DNA of 64,000 bases from Drosophila persimilis. Its lineage: Eukaryota; Arthropoda; Insecta; Diptera; Drosophilidae. The notes under the pieces were generated by a model. That model did no database searches. It had not been told where the DNA came from and saw only the letters and a program-made list of their open reading frames with translations. Shown piece after piece: positions 38,222 to 49,359 of this stretch. Made by a program: the position numbers and the translations under genes. The DNA lies in contig NW_020825294.1 in the NCBI RefSeq assembly GCF_003286085.1, positions 496,001 to 560,000 of the forward strand, written 5' to 3'. Positions within the stretch are counted from its first letter, which is position 1; each line of letters starts with the position of its first letter.

Positions 38222-41200
38222 TTAAAAGCCCCAATTAGCAAGGCAACACCAGTGGAAGATTGGAGCATCCCGCTACCATACTTTCCCTTCTTTTCAAATA
38301 TGGCAATATGCAGAAAAGGATTAGCTTTAATTAGATTTCTGGCCCGGCACACTTTTTGCAAGCGGCAGTTAATTAGCAAAACCGCCAGGCAAATTCTGAC
38401 TCTGTTGCGGCTCCTAATTATGATGGTTGTGCTGGCAGTCGCCCAGAAACAGAAGCAGTGGCAGTGGCAGCCGTTGGAAAATATATGGTTATAGGATAGC
38501 TCCGATCGGGTTGTCTGGAGGCAGAATGAAGGTAGAGGTGGTTTCAGAAGAACCAGAAATAAGGGCACTCCCTCAGCAGATCTCCAAGGCTTAGCCATAG
38601 CTGTTTAATGTTAATATTATGGATGCTTTTAGCAAAGAGTATATCTCAGATATGACAGGACACATAAAAAAGATCTCAAAATCTGGCCGGAAAGCCTTTA
38701 AAGCGTATTGCTATGATAACCCTACTAATTGTTATAAAATCCCCAGGCAACTATGGGCGAATCTAAATCCGAAAAACTACAGCTTTTTATGAGACATAAA
38801 GCTCAAGTAGGTTTAAACGAAATGAAACCTAATTACCAGGCAGTCTTTAAGTTTTTCCACCTTAACAACATTTCAGCTCTTACCTACGAAAGAGTGCCAT
38901 ACAAGTACATCTCCTCGCTTCGCAGTGGCAATCTCAATGGCCTCAAAATTTCTCCAACTTTCAGGGCAATTTTAATAATAAAGCCACGCTTGCCGCAGAG
39001 CCCCCTAGCCTTAACCCCTACCTTCCGAGAGAGAGAGAGAGAGATCCCTCAGGTAGGCCTCTAGGTGGGATGTTAGAAAATTGCAAGGCAACATAAATTT
39101 CTGTCTGCCTGACACTTTTATGTGCGTCGCTGGCGGTTTCTGCCGTTTTTACGCGTTTTTAGACGCTGGCAAAACGCATGCCAATGTTTGGCTAAGTCCG
39201 GGGGTGTACGTTTACCCGTCCACAATTAACTCGCTGGCTGGCACACACACACGCAAACACGCACAGCTACAAAGAGAAAAGGAAAAGCACACACAGATAC
39301 TCGTACACCACCTGGTGTGGTGGTCGGTGACGGACGTGTCTGTGTGTGGGTTTCAGGTGTTTATTTTTAGTCTGAAAGGTCGTCACAGCTGTGTTAGATG
39401 TCGGAAAAGCTGAGTCTGCGGCTGTAAAAAGACCAGCTGCTGCTGCTCTCATCTCGCTCTCGTCCCCCCGCCCCACACACACACGCCCCGACCCCTGTTG
39501 ACACACAAACACACACCCACCCACAAAAAAATTAAAGGACGAAGGTGTTTTACCTCAAATGGGGCCTAGGTCCGGCCCTCCAGATGAAGCCATAAGTGCG
39601 ATGCCGTGTCGGGGCGCCCAATGCTATGGAAATTGAAATTGCTCTAAGAAACAAAACGATACCGAATATTTAATTGCTTTCTATGTAGTGTACTAAGGAC
39701 CAATTACCAAAGAAACAAGTGGGAAAATTAATAACTATATGAAGATAGTGCATATATACACAAGAATATGGAATTCAAGTAGAGATATTAATGAAATTTG
39801 CAATATATATATATATACATACGACACACGACATACGACATAATGAATATTGACTCAAATACCATTTAGTAACTATACAAGCATACAATATAATATATAT
39901 ATACACCTACTGATATTCTGATATATACAAGAATCAAATAACTATATACGAGTATACAGTAGTCTAGTTCGTTTAGTGGATCAAGCGTTTGCATTATTCG
40001 AGTTATAAAAAGAAACCTTTGAAAACCAAAAAAAATAAAAGAAACCACAAAATATTATTAGCTCAAGTGGAAACTAGAGAGGCGGTGTGGTGGCTCTGTA
40101 TAAAAGGTAAACTGTAATATACGCCTATGGATAAACTATGGATACTATACTTTGATATATGATGAATATATTTTATAAACAACTTTTACTCTTAAACAAT
40201 AAAAAAAACACTTTTAATACTCTGTCTTCAGCCTTACCGTAAACTATAATAAAATGAAAATTGAACAAACGAAGAATATAAGAAATCCTTAGCCTAACTC
40301 AAGCCTAAACCAACGAAATCGATTTCAAATTGTTAGTTATGTTGTTTTAGTGTACATAAGCTTTAATGTGGTTAAAATTCCATTCGAATACTTTGTTTCT
40401 ATACCTTTTGTTAGAGAGCCTTTGAGCCAGATTTAACCCTAGCAAAAAAACGAAAGCAAAAAGCAAAAAAAACCTTTGTGATCCAACAAGTTTCTTCTCT
40501 TCCATGAAGCAAAACAAAAAACAAAAAACCAAAACAAAAACCAGAACATACAAGTATAATAATATGAATTTAAACTAATTATGTAATTACATTGACTTAA
40601 TTAGCTGAGACGTTCAATAATTTCGCCAGGCATTTAGAAAACAAGAAATTCGGAGGAAAATCATGAGAAATGAGAGTACCGACAAAATAAATCAAAGCAT
40701 GAAAACCAAAAACTAAATCAATTAATTGTGATTATTTGTTCTTAAATTTCAGAAAGTGTTGCGGCATTAAATGGGTTTAGAATGGGTGTCAAAAGTATGT
40801 TCGTCTGCTTTTTGGTAAGTTTGGAACAGCAGTGGCTCTTACTTTTACTTTTCTAATGGTGATGGAAAACTAATACTCAAACTACTTTCGAACCATAAAG
40901 TGCTCCCCCAAAGTGACTCATGAATGAACTTTTCAAGTAATCCCAAAACTAGCATTAACCAAAGTGCCCAAAATGCACATGTGCTGCCCCTGGAAATTGC
41001 TCTTTGGGGGAAAGCAGCTCCAAAAAATTACAAGCGAGAGAAAAATGCAGATCAATTTCCTGGTCTTTTGGCCAAACTAAATCAAATCCACACCTCTTGG
41101 GTCCGAATTAAAAATGAAATATTGCACTCAGTCTCTCAGTGGCCAAAGAGTGCTCCTCCATTGAATTTGCAATGCCAACATGTCTGCGATTTGCGGCAGT

Positions 41201-43130
41201 CCCGGGGCACAGACGGTGGAAAGCACAAAATCGAAAATGTAAACCGTGAAAAAGTCCCGTCCCGTCCCGACCATCTGCATAAAGCACGTAACGAGCTGCA
41301 TTCCGTTTCCCTTCTTACGCCTTTACGCCCTTTTGTAGGTCCGAAATCATGGGCGAACGAGCCCCGTCGCGGACCGAAAGGCGGCACGCAAATGGCCACA
41401 AAATGTGCGCCTGGCATGCAATGGCCATCGGCTGGGGCCAATGGACAGGAGCCAAGAGCAGGGGCTGGGGCTGGGTGCTCCACCGGCGGAACCTTCCTGC
41501 TACAAGCAGGCAAACTTTTGACTTAATTGGCCAATTGTTTGCCAAGGCGCTGAACAAGAAAAAGTGTTGCATATTTGATGGCGTTTTATACAGGTCTTTC
41601 TCCTTTTTTTTTCTTTCGCAGAGGGTTTCGGTTTTTTCTTTTTGTTTTTGGCAAAAAGAACCAGAAATGAAAAGGTGGCAGGTTTTTAAAAGCCATCATT
41701 TTGGCAGCTAATAATTTATCGGAGCGGAGCACTTTCGCGTAGCGTCTAATTGCCGCTTAGCCGAGCGCTCGCTTATGTGGGAACAAACATATATATGTAC
41801 ATATAATGCATGGCTGCTCTAATCACGTCCATAATTGAGCCGCAACAATGGAAACGGCCGGCACAAATTGTGGGCCACTTAAATGGGGGAAACCTGAAAC
41901 CCAGGCGAGAACTGGGGGCGCACACCCACCAAGGGAAAATGCCGGTCAGTCGGTGGTGGGATGACCTATACGTATGCCAGTCATAGTCATTATCTAATTT
42001 AAACAATAGCCTTCCTTCTATAGAAAGAAGTGTGGGCAGGTTAAAAGGGCAATGACAATGCTATGGACTGGTGTAGAGTTCATCCTTGTACCACAGTTCA
42101 GATCGATCATGATTGCATTTTGAAGGACACACTGGTAAGTCTTCGTATTCCTTCATTCATTCATTTAATCGATTTTATAAAACACTTGAGTAAAATTCCC
42201 CAGGGCTCATGACATTTGTGTAACCATTTAGGGCATATCTTCCTTTACTTGATCTCAAAAGCAACACTTTAGCTGTATTATGTATATGTTTGGGCTATCT
42301 ATAAAACTGTCAGATTACCATAAACATGATTTGGGTTGAGTGACCTAATTTTCGGCACCGATTCGAGGATATTTCAACCAATTTATGGCATCTACGATAA
42401 CTGAAATGCAAATTTTAAAGTGTACTTTAATTTTTTTTGCCGATTCGTTATTCTGAGCATACCAGCTAGGCCCGCTTTTTTCCCATACTCCCCCTAATGC
42501 CAATCAATTGCTGTCCAATGCTGTCCTGACAAGGGTGCCTCCAACAGTTGGCTATTTTTTGCGCTATTGTGAAAGCGACGCCGGGCTGGTCCGAGCCCAG
42601 TCGCCTGTCAGAAGGAGGCAGAACTCAATACATTTGTAGGATAATGCCTTATATACGACGCACAAAACATAAATAATTTACATTTCGCATGGTCACGCAC
42701 AAATCATGTGTGGCCCATACCAAGCCCATGCCTGGTCCCGAAACAGTCAGCCAGTCAGACAGAGAAAATGCGTTATGTTTGGGGTATTTTGGGTCTGGGG
42801 CGGTCTTCTTGGTTCGGATGCTGCATGATGCGTATAAAAGTGACAGTTGAACATGGAAACACACTCAAAATGTTAATTGATACGTATGCAAGGCGACTGA
42901 GGGGCCACCGTAGAGCGGACAACAGTTTTCCTTTTTCTGCGCATTATGTTTAATTGGATTCTTAAAGGGGCCTTAAATATTGTAATTGTTGGATAATTAA
43001 CTGTAGCATATTTCTATAGTTGTATTTTCACAGATGACTTGATGGAATGATTTCGATTATGTATATTGTATGTTGGGCCAATCACATTACCCACAAGAAC
43101 TCCATTTATAGTTGTCAAAATCTTGTAATA

Positions 43131-43301
43131 TTTTCTACTGCTTTACTTTTTCAGTTGTTCATCACACTCCGATCCGCACAGAACAAACAAATTTTTGTAT
43201 AGTTTCAAGTTCCTGTTTGGTTTCAGGTAACTACTTTCACTTTTCTTCTAAAATCAAAAGAATTAAAATTATTTTGTTTTTAGAAATTTTACGGATCGAA
43301 A
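43131..43301 (+). promoter_or_regulatory. Promoter, leader and leader intron of the CGP gene
   Basis: An initiator-like TCAGTT with its A at 43,153 is followed about 30 bases later by ACAAACAAATTT (43,183-43,194). This resembles, at 9 of 12 positions, the translational control element ACATCAAAATTT that sits near +28 in Mst87F-type mRNAs and delays their translation until late spermiogenesis. A possible 57-base leader intron runs from GTAACT at 43,227 to TTTTTAG at 43,283. The start site and the intron are both inferred. Confidence 0.4.
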
Positions 43302-43502
43302 ATGTGTGACCCTTGTGGATCGTGCTGCGCTCCTTGCTGTGGTCCATGCTGCGGTCCGTGCTGCGGTCCGTGCTGTGGTCCGTGCTGCGGTCCGTGCTGT
43401 GGTCCGTGCTGTGATCCTTGCTGTGGACCCTGCTATGGTCCCAATGTCTGCGGACCGTGTGGCGCAACAGGACCCTGTTCGGGCTGCTTTGGCAGTTGCT
43501 GA
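43302..43502 (+). CDS. Mst(3)CGP-type sperm protein, Cys-Gly-Pro repeats
   Basis: A 66-residue protein built almost entirely of CCGPCCGP repeats, starting MCDPCGSCCAPC and ending CFGSC. This is the signature of the male-specific-transcript CGP family of Drosophila (Mst84D, Mst87F, Mst98C and relatives), small cysteine-rich proteins of the sperm flagellum that are transcribed in primary spermatocytes and translated after meiosis. The repeat unit is 12 bases, mainly TGCTGYGGTCCG, so copy number can change easily by slippage. The start has a good context (GAAA before ATG), and an AATAAA poly(A) signal lies at 43,602, about 100 bases after the stop. The gene is small and has no intron in the coding part. 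The exact orthologue cannot be told from sequence this repetitive. Confidence 0.92.
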   Translation: MCDPCGSCCAPCCGPCCGPCCGPCCGPCCGPCCGPCCDPCCGPCYGPNVCGPCGATGPCSGCFGSC

Positions 43503-43601
43503 GCAATATGAATTACAAATACCAAACTACAGAGTCTAAACCTTCCATCACAAGTCCGATGAAACCCGCAGAAAGCTTGAAGCTATCGTTTAGTCTCTAC
43601 G

Positions 43602-43607
43602 AATAAA
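43602..43607 (+). terminator. Poly(A) signal of the CGP gene
   Basis: Canonical AATAAA, 100 bases after the CGP stop codon, followed by A-rich sequence. Confidence 0.7.
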
Positions 43608-43624
43608 GCATTTACAAATACAAA

Positions 43625-44209
43625 CATTTCACAAATCTTTTGCTTTTCATTTTCGATTTCAGCTTAGGTATTCACTATCAATCTGAAATGGAATGCAGAG
43701 TTGAACAGAAAAATATCATAGATCCTTAGTTAAGAACTCCAGCCACTGCCAAATCCCTCTTCCGTGCGTCGTGATCTGGGATACCAGAATAAGGTCGGTC
43801 GCAATATTTTTTTACATTATTTTTTTGTTGTTATGCATGTATGATCTCTGATCAATTTTTCTTTACCTTAAGTGTAAAACTAGAATAAGTTGCCACTAAG
43901 GGTAACAGAAAGCTTGTTTAAAATAAAGTACACATGGCCTGAGCACGAATGCCTGAGCCAAAGACCGTGGGATCTAATGCAGAAAGTTCGTGTTCCTATT
44001 GGATAGCCTATTTAAGTGCTGTTATTTTGAATTTGATTATTTTCAAATTTTATCGATAATTTAATTTTCAATCTGAATAAACTGTTGAACTGTGTGACCG
44101 TACACTGAGAAGAGAAAAAAAAAACACCAACAAAAATTGAGCAATAGGAACGATTTTCTCTTACGTTTTATTTGTTTGACCTTTTTTGCTCAAACCTTTT
44201 TTAGGCAAA
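43625..44209. other. Intergenic stretch between the CGP and F-box genes
   Basis: AT-rich with no coding sequence. At 44,091-44,099 it carries a reverse copy of the core-promoter Motif 1 (minus strand GGTCACACAG), which could mark a minus-strand start or simply form part of the F-box upstream region. Confidence 0.5.
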
Positions 44210-44425
44210 ATCCAATAAAAGCAATTGTTTAAAATAGACCAATCAAGTAGAAAATAGGTTAATTAAGCGTATAAAATTATGTGGTCATGGCATAATATTC
44301 TATCTAGCTATTAATAATCGACGGAATATTAAAAACGAGGAGTATGTATAATATAACTTGAATTCGTCAGTATATTTACGGTATATTTTTAAAATGAGAC
44401 GGTATATTACGGTATATTTCTCAGG
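44210..44425 (-). repeat. Promoter-like dispersed repeat, copy 1 (upstream of the F-box gene)
   Basis: Reverse-complement match, over about 215 bases, to 63,170-63,405. Shared blocks include CCGACCCT-AGAAATATACC, AATATACCGTAAATATACTG, GACGAATTCAAGTT, CTCGTTTTTRATATTCCGT, GCTAGATAGAATATT, ACCTATTTTCTACTTGA and ATTGGATTT. The plus strand carries three GGTATATTW boxes (44,379, 44,401, 44,411), matching the Drosophila core-promoter Motif 6 consensus. The copy ends about 90 bases before the F-box start codon, so it probably supplies that gene's core promoter. Confidence 0.75.
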
Positions 44426-44513
44426 GTCGGCAATCAGCTGGTGAAATTCACAACATTTGCTAGAAACACACAAAAAAACATCGAAAAGTACGGTTTAACA
44501 ACAATTTTTCGCC

Positions 44514-45470
44514 ATGGAGAGGCTAAACGACGATTGTGTGTGCCATATACTGGAGTACCTGCCACTGGTGGACCAAATAAAGATGTGCCGCCTGTCGCCC
44601 CGTTTCCGGGAGCTGCTCTGCCAGATTGTGTGGAGGAAACCACGGTATCGGAATGTCTCAGTGTCGGATGCCATGCTAAAACCGTTGAGCAAGTCGGACT
44701 ACATCTACTTCTTTGAGCTGACCAGCGCCGCCATGGAGGAGCTCTACATATGGAATGTGCATTCAAAGGCATTCGACTCGTACCTGGGCCGCCACCTGAT
44801 GCGCCCCGAACTGAGCTTCTATCTGCGCCGAGACTTTAGTAACCTAAAAGAGCTTTGCATTGCAGATGAGAACATGAACAACAGCATGGTCAATACCATA
44901 GCCAAGAACTGTCGCCAGCTGCGCTGTCTGAGCGTGTCCAGCGCCTACGTCACGGGCAAGCACATGATCAGTCTGACCAAACTCGAGTCGCTGGTCGCCC
45001 GCGAGTGCTCCATTGAGACCGAGTACTTGAGTGAGATACTAGATCAGCTGTCGCTGACCCATCTGGACCTGACCGCCAACAGACACCAAGTGGAAAAGAC
45101 TATACTGCAGAGTGCGGGGGCCAAGCGTCTGCAGCGTCTCGGTATATCCGATGCCCAGGACTATGGCTTTCTATTGGCGGACCAGTTGCCGCAACTAACC
45201 ACGCTGGTGGTCAGCTACCACAAAGTGTCGCCGGAGGATCAGCTGGATATGTTGGAAACCACACGCAGACGGGTCGAGGATTCGCCCGGTAAATTTCCCA
45301 AGCGACTGCAATCGATTCTGTGCAATGTTGTAGATGTGGAAGTCGCCCTCGAGCAGATAGCGGGGCTCGAGAAGCGCCATCCCAGAGACACACCAAAGTT
45401 TAGCGAGATATTAAAGATAATGTACTTCTTGTCGAATCCAGTGGGGAGTGATAAGACGACGCCCCCCTGA
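44514..45470 (+). CDS. F-box protein with leucine-rich repeats
   Basis: An intronless 318-residue frame with codon usage typical of a real gene. Residues 1-45 form an F-box (MERLNDDCVCHILEYLPLVD, then a conserved WRKPRYRNVSV), the part that docks on Skp1 in SCF ubiquitin ligases. Residues about 60-260 hold irregular leucine-rich repeats (LKELCIADENM, LRCLSVSSAYV, LTHLDLTANRH, LTTLVVSYHKV) that would select substrates. This layout is that of FBXL-type adaptors. The ATG has a CGCC context, and the frame has no upstream in-frame ATG close by. It would act in the cytosol or nucleus. The promoter lies in a repeat rich in GGTATATTT boxes about 90 bases upstream. I do not recognise a named orthologue. 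Confidence 0.9.
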   Translation: MERLNDDCVCHILEYLPLVDQIKMCRLSPRFRELLCQIVWRKPRYRNVSVSDAMLKPLSKSDYIYFFELTSAAMEELYIWNVHSKAFDSYLGRHLMRPELSFYLRRDFSNLKELCIADENMNNSMVNTIAKNCRQLRCLSVSSAYVTGKHMISLTKLESLVARECSIETEYLSEILDQLSLTHLDLTANRHQVEKTILQSAGAKRLQRLGISDAQDYGFLLADQLPQLTTLVVSYHKVSPEDQLDMLETTRRRVEDSPGKFPKRLQSILCNVVDVEVALEQIAGLEKRHPRDTPKFSEILKIMYFLSNPVGSDKTTPP

Positions 45471-46099
45471 GATTGTTACTGGTCTAGATGTCTGCCCATG
45501 CTAACAGATAAATTTCACCCAAATGATGAGCCGCACTTATAGTAGTAGCATGTATCTGTCGACTACCGTGCCGGTAGGTCCCTAGTCTAATTGATACTCT
45601 CTCTTTAGATAAGGTTTGTTTATTTATGTCTATGTGCTTCGCGGATGAACTCTGTCGGATGAGGCTGTGATAGTATTTCATAGACTTGTTAAACCTCACC
45701 CTAACTAATACAATATGTATTTAAGCCTAATATGTATACATATATATGTATGTCGTGACTTCCAATTAGGATTAGGATCGAGATTCTATGAATATATTCA
45801 TACATACCATACATATATTTGCTTTGCTTCGTTCTGTGTGCGAAAATATGCATGTAAATAAATGTTGTTTGTTCTCTAAACATTAATTTGTACAATAAGT
45901 AAATAAGAAACTCAGTTCGATGTATGTGCATCCTATAAGTCACAGCTGCAAGTCTGCAAATGGTATCGGTTGCCGCCATTAACTAACTAGACACATGTAT
46001 TAATAATATGTATCTTCCATTTACCAATTGCACTATGTAATGTATAATTAAAATGCGTTTGATGGACTCATTTACTGTGACAATTGGTGCAATTTCGAC
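45471..46099 (+). other. 3' region of the F-box gene and intergenic DNA
   Basis: AT-rich sequence with a candidate poly(A) signal AATAAA at 45,857, about 390 bases after the F-box stop. No gene is seen. Confidence 0.6.
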
Positions 46100-47260
46100 G
46101 CTGATGAATTTGGTGGGGGGACCAGCAACATCCTATCCCACATCTATGCCACCTCACTTGCCAGTGAAATTCGAACTGGCTACCGAATATTATTAAATAC
46201 AAAACAATCGCTGCGACAATTGGCAAAGACTCTGAGTGCAAGGTAGCTGCGAGCTATCTAGGGTAAAACAGGAGTCTCAGGATGGCAGCTATAGCCCTTC
46301 ATTCACGGCGGTCGTTACCGGTGTGACCCCTTGTTTTATAGATCTCAGGGAATCGATATGCTAATAGGCGCTGGAGTATATTTTGGCTTGATCTGTGTTG
46401 GACCGATTCAGTTGGCCGATACGTTTCCATTGCTCCAGAACATCCAATCTGGTTGTTTCGTCTCCGGACCATCAATAATAGTGCTCTGCCTACAGTAGCT
46501 AGACCAATTAATAAAGACCACACGTACCAAAGGAAGACTTTGAAGCGCTTTTGAAAGCTTGAAAACCGTTACTCAGCGGAGTCAGATAAATCGATTAAGG
46601 ATCTACTCTGGGAGCGTTTGTTGAAGGAAAACTGTTCTCATCTTGAAAATGGTAAATTTTCTGTTTGACTGTTGGATAGTGCTGGTTTCAAGGCTCTTGG
46701 CGAATCATTTTATCTCGCTCTTCGTCTATTCAAAAGTTTGGAGACAAAGTTGTCAAAAAACCCTCTACTGAAAGCTCAATATAGCACATTCCTTCAGGAT
46801 AATCATAACAAAAATTAGGGAAGTTCTTCTTACCCCATCATTCCACCAGCACGAAACTTCGTATCACATCCGAAAGCTCAATGACTGGTTGATGACTGGC
46901 GCAACCATATAGGCAAAAATATTCAACACACTGTTTCGGATTGGGCTCTTCTGCATTGCACTTTGTGGAGGTATGGATGTCTCACCTAGGCGAATATCTT
47001 CAATGCATCTTTCGGCGAAGAGGTGATGGTGAATGTCATCCGTCGTCAAGTAAAGAAGCTCCTGCACAGAGTACACTTTCCTACACGCAAGTGGCCCTCC
47101 AATGAGCCTAGAGTGCTTGATGAAGGCCGTACGATGAAAGCGAAAAACTGTTCAAGTACCATGATGGAACAGAAATAGCGAAGGCCTTGCGGCTGGTATG
47201 GGATCCTAATTCAGATAACCTACTGTTCACAGATGTGTACTGTTCAAGTTTCTCACTCAA
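46100..47260 (+). mobile_element. Fossil BEL/Pao LTR retroelement fragment (broken)
   Basis: Translated pieces on the plus strand match the pol polyprotein of BEL/Pao elements in the right order. A protease-end block contains MLIGAGVYFGLICVGPIQLA (near 46,350). A pre-reverse-transcriptase block contains GESFYLALRLFKSLE (near 46,710). They are followed by the start of the reverse transcriptase near 46,830 and a later pol block near 47,190. No long terminal repeats, gag or integrase can be seen. It is broken by many changes and is only an internal remnant. The decay suggests an old insertion. Confidence 0.8.
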
Positions 47261-48168
47261 GATATGAATCATCACTTAATTTTCTTTTCCAAAATTTACA
47301 GTTTTCTTTGATTAGAAGGTGTGTGTGTGTGTGTGTGTGTTTAATGATCAGCAAAACCAAAATCTAACCGATTGTCTGTCCAGTCGCTTTGCCAGAGACC
47401 AAAAATAATTGTCGTCTACCACCAACATGTGAGTGTGGCTGAATGTCGGGCAAACTTTATCTCGGTACGTGCGATTTTGCATTTCGATAAGGAGACGGAG
47501 TGAATGACTAGCGGTCTAATCACGAAATACATATGTTTCATTAAGTTTCGCAAGCGAGCAACTCAAAGCTACTCAACTTAAAAGTGCCTCCAATTATTGT
47601 TAATAACCTCTCTATATTTAGCCCCCCCGAGCTCTTGCCTAGGAGCGGGCACGGTAAACGTGATTCCCAGCGCATAAGACATTCGATGGGGAACTGGAGC
47701 TGGCTCATAATCTCCCATGCTTAGATCATGACAGAGCAGATGCATAGCTCGAATACTAGGAATACTACTACGTTTAAAGACTGCCATTGGATGACGTTCA
47801 ATACGTGAACTTAGACATGATCGTGCTGGGTGGCAATCAATTATATAGTATAATCCTTTGAGTCGAGGGCTTTAGAATGAAACGATAGCAAACAAATAGT
47901 CTGCCAGTTGAGTGCACTCAAAAATCCACTCGTTTTTCAAGCAATAAAGACCTTCAGCACATTTAATTAATATAGTTCAATGCAAAACCTGATGAAAAAC
48001 GGTTCAAAGAAGCTGCTGCAGGGGTAGAAATATAAAATTATCCTTTCACAGGACATGCAAGGCGATTACTAGTATAATAAATATTGTTAGTCCTTGAGTT
48101 ACTCGTTTCGAATATAATAATTAGTGATTTCAATACTCGGAGACCTAGTTTACATAATTCTTTCAACC
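47261..48168. other. Intergenic stretch upstream of the first b561 gene
   Basis: It holds a GT microsatellite at 47,319-47,340 and then unrecognised sequence, including a 69-codon minus-strand frame at 47,578-47,787 with no recognisable match. The last 150 bases are AT-rich and probably contain the promoter and leader of the b561 gene at 48,169. Confidence 0.5.
47319..47340. repeat. GT dinucleotide microsatellite
   Basis: Eleven uninterrupted GT units just downstream of the BEL/Pao remnant. Confidence 0.85.
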
Positions 48169-48837
48169 ATGAGTGAGAAGAAACCCAGTCAAATCTCAGT
48201 GATCCAGCACATTGAAGCGGCTCTGTATGTCCTCAACCAATTGTGCATTGGCTTCGTGACCCTTTGGGTCAGTTGGATGTGTTTGCGCAAGGGCCTGACT
48301 GGCATATACCTGCATGTGTGGCTGGTTACCTTTGGATTCATCTTCCTGATGGCCGAAGGCATGATGTGCTTCTACGACGGAAGCTGGCTAACGCTGCGCT
48401 ACACCCGCAAATACAAAACGGCCGCCCATGTCGTCCTGCAAGTGATCGGTGGCGGGATGGGCGTAGCCGGTTGTCTCATCCAACTGATTCGAGACAAGTG
48501 GACAATTGCTGTTACCACACATGCCAGCCTGGGCTTTGCTGCCTTCATCCTGTGCTTGATCTCACTGCTGAGTGGGCTGGCTGCCGTCCTGGCCCGAGCC
48601 ATGAGCAGGGCGGTGTCGCCGCTGATCAACAAGACTTTCCATGTCGTGCTGGGCTTTGCTGCCTATGTGATTGCCATGATGGCCCAATACTACGGCTATG
48701 CACAGACTAGCCTCTTCAAAGGCCAGGGAGCTGACTTTGTTATCCTCATGCGAGTAGCCACACTGGTATCCATGGTCCTGACCACCATAGGAGCCATCAA
48801 ATCGTTGTACCAAAAAGTAGTCAGTTTGACGAGTTAA
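48169..48837 (+). CDS. Cytochrome b561 family transmembrane protein (intronless copy)
   Basis: A 222-residue integral membrane protein starting MSEKKPSQISVIQHIEAALYV. An in-frame GTG exists farther upstream, but the ATG at 48,169 with an AACC context is the sensible start. It has six predicted membrane helices. The four histidines expected to hold two b-type haems are visible in the second to fifth helices, in HVWLVTFGF, AAHVVLQVIGG, TTHASLGFAAF and FHVVLGFAAY. The family moves electrons across membranes, typically from ascorbate to monodehydroascorbate or ferric iron. It is tandem with a paralogue at 51,445 (about 45-50% identical by eye) that has two introns where this gene has none. In D. 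melanogaster a similar pair lies near spi (from memory). Confidence 0.9.
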   Translation: MSEKKPSQISVIQHIEAALYVLNQLCIGFVTLWVSWMCLRKGLTGIYLHVWLVTFGFIFLMAEGMMCFYDGSWLTLRYTRKYKTAAHVVLQVIGGGMGVAGCLIQLIRDKWTIAVTTHASLGFAAFILCLISLLSGLAAVLARAMSRAVSPLINKTFHVVLGFAAYVIAMMAQYYGYAQTSLFKGQGADFVILMRVATLVSMVLTTIGAIKSLYQKVVSLTS

Positions 48838-49359
48838 AGCCTATGCTTTTTCAAAGTTCTGTGTTTAAATGTTCCTTGTTCTTCTGTGTTTTAAGCTTCA
48901 ATATTTATATACTTTAGGTTAAGAAATATATGACTGAAAACGAATCTTTGTTTAACTAACTTCTTCCGCCCATAAGAGAGGACACGGTCTCAGCCTCTCG
49001 GGAGGCTATCGAGGCAAACGGCACGGATCCACTGAGTATCCTAGACAGGGATTAAAAGCAGGAAGGGGACCAAGACAAGGAATATCGAAGTGGAGCAGAG
49101 AGGTCTTGTCTTCTGCTACAATAATGTTTTCCCCTTTTTCCACCCTGATTTTTCGATATTCTGCTGTTTCTATTGCACAAGTAATTAATCCAAGCATCCA
49201 AATTTCCATAACAGTGGTCTTTCTAGTGGTCTTCCCAAAACTATTTCTGATTGATTTGAGTGATTTCGAAAATAATTCCCTGTACCAAAAATACGTAGAA
49301 TTCGAAAGATGAAATTGTTATTAAGTTTATTTTGCTTTAAAATAATTCGTAATTTTTTG
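48838..49359. other. Intergenic stretch after the first b561 gene
   Basis: The 3' region of the b561 gene, then unrecognised sequence. A small inverted repeat (CAGCCTCTCGGGAGGCT at 48,992-49,008) could form a hairpin. No gene is supported. Confidence 0.5.

Larger units (their letters stand above)
36139..43130. other. Noncoding stretch: probable 3' UTR and intergenic DNA
   Basis: About 7 kb of AT-rich sequence after the last peptidase exon. The first part (to about 38 kb) is A-rich and holds several AATAAA words, for example near 37,776, consistent with a long 3' untranslated region. It contains one short INE-1/DINE-1 copy, an AGAC microsatellite plus a 12-base minisatellite at 38,173-38,221, and a GA run near 39,029. 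A 200-codon plus-strand frame starts at 40,924. It is discussed among the rejected items. Confidence 0.55.

Noticed and set aside
40924-41526. 200-codon plus-strand open frame starting at a true ATG
   Set aside because: Residue composition is unstructured, there is no domain, no splice or poly(A) context and no codon preference. It is probably a chance frame in moderately GC-rich DNA.
43306-43539. Alternative frame through the CGP gene reading as Ala/Val repeats
   Set aside because: It is a shadow of the 12-base CGP repeat in another frame.
47578-47787. 69-codon minus-strand frame near the BEL/Pao remnant
   Set aside because: No match to a known retroelement or host domain that I can recognise, so it is left as unexplained sequence.
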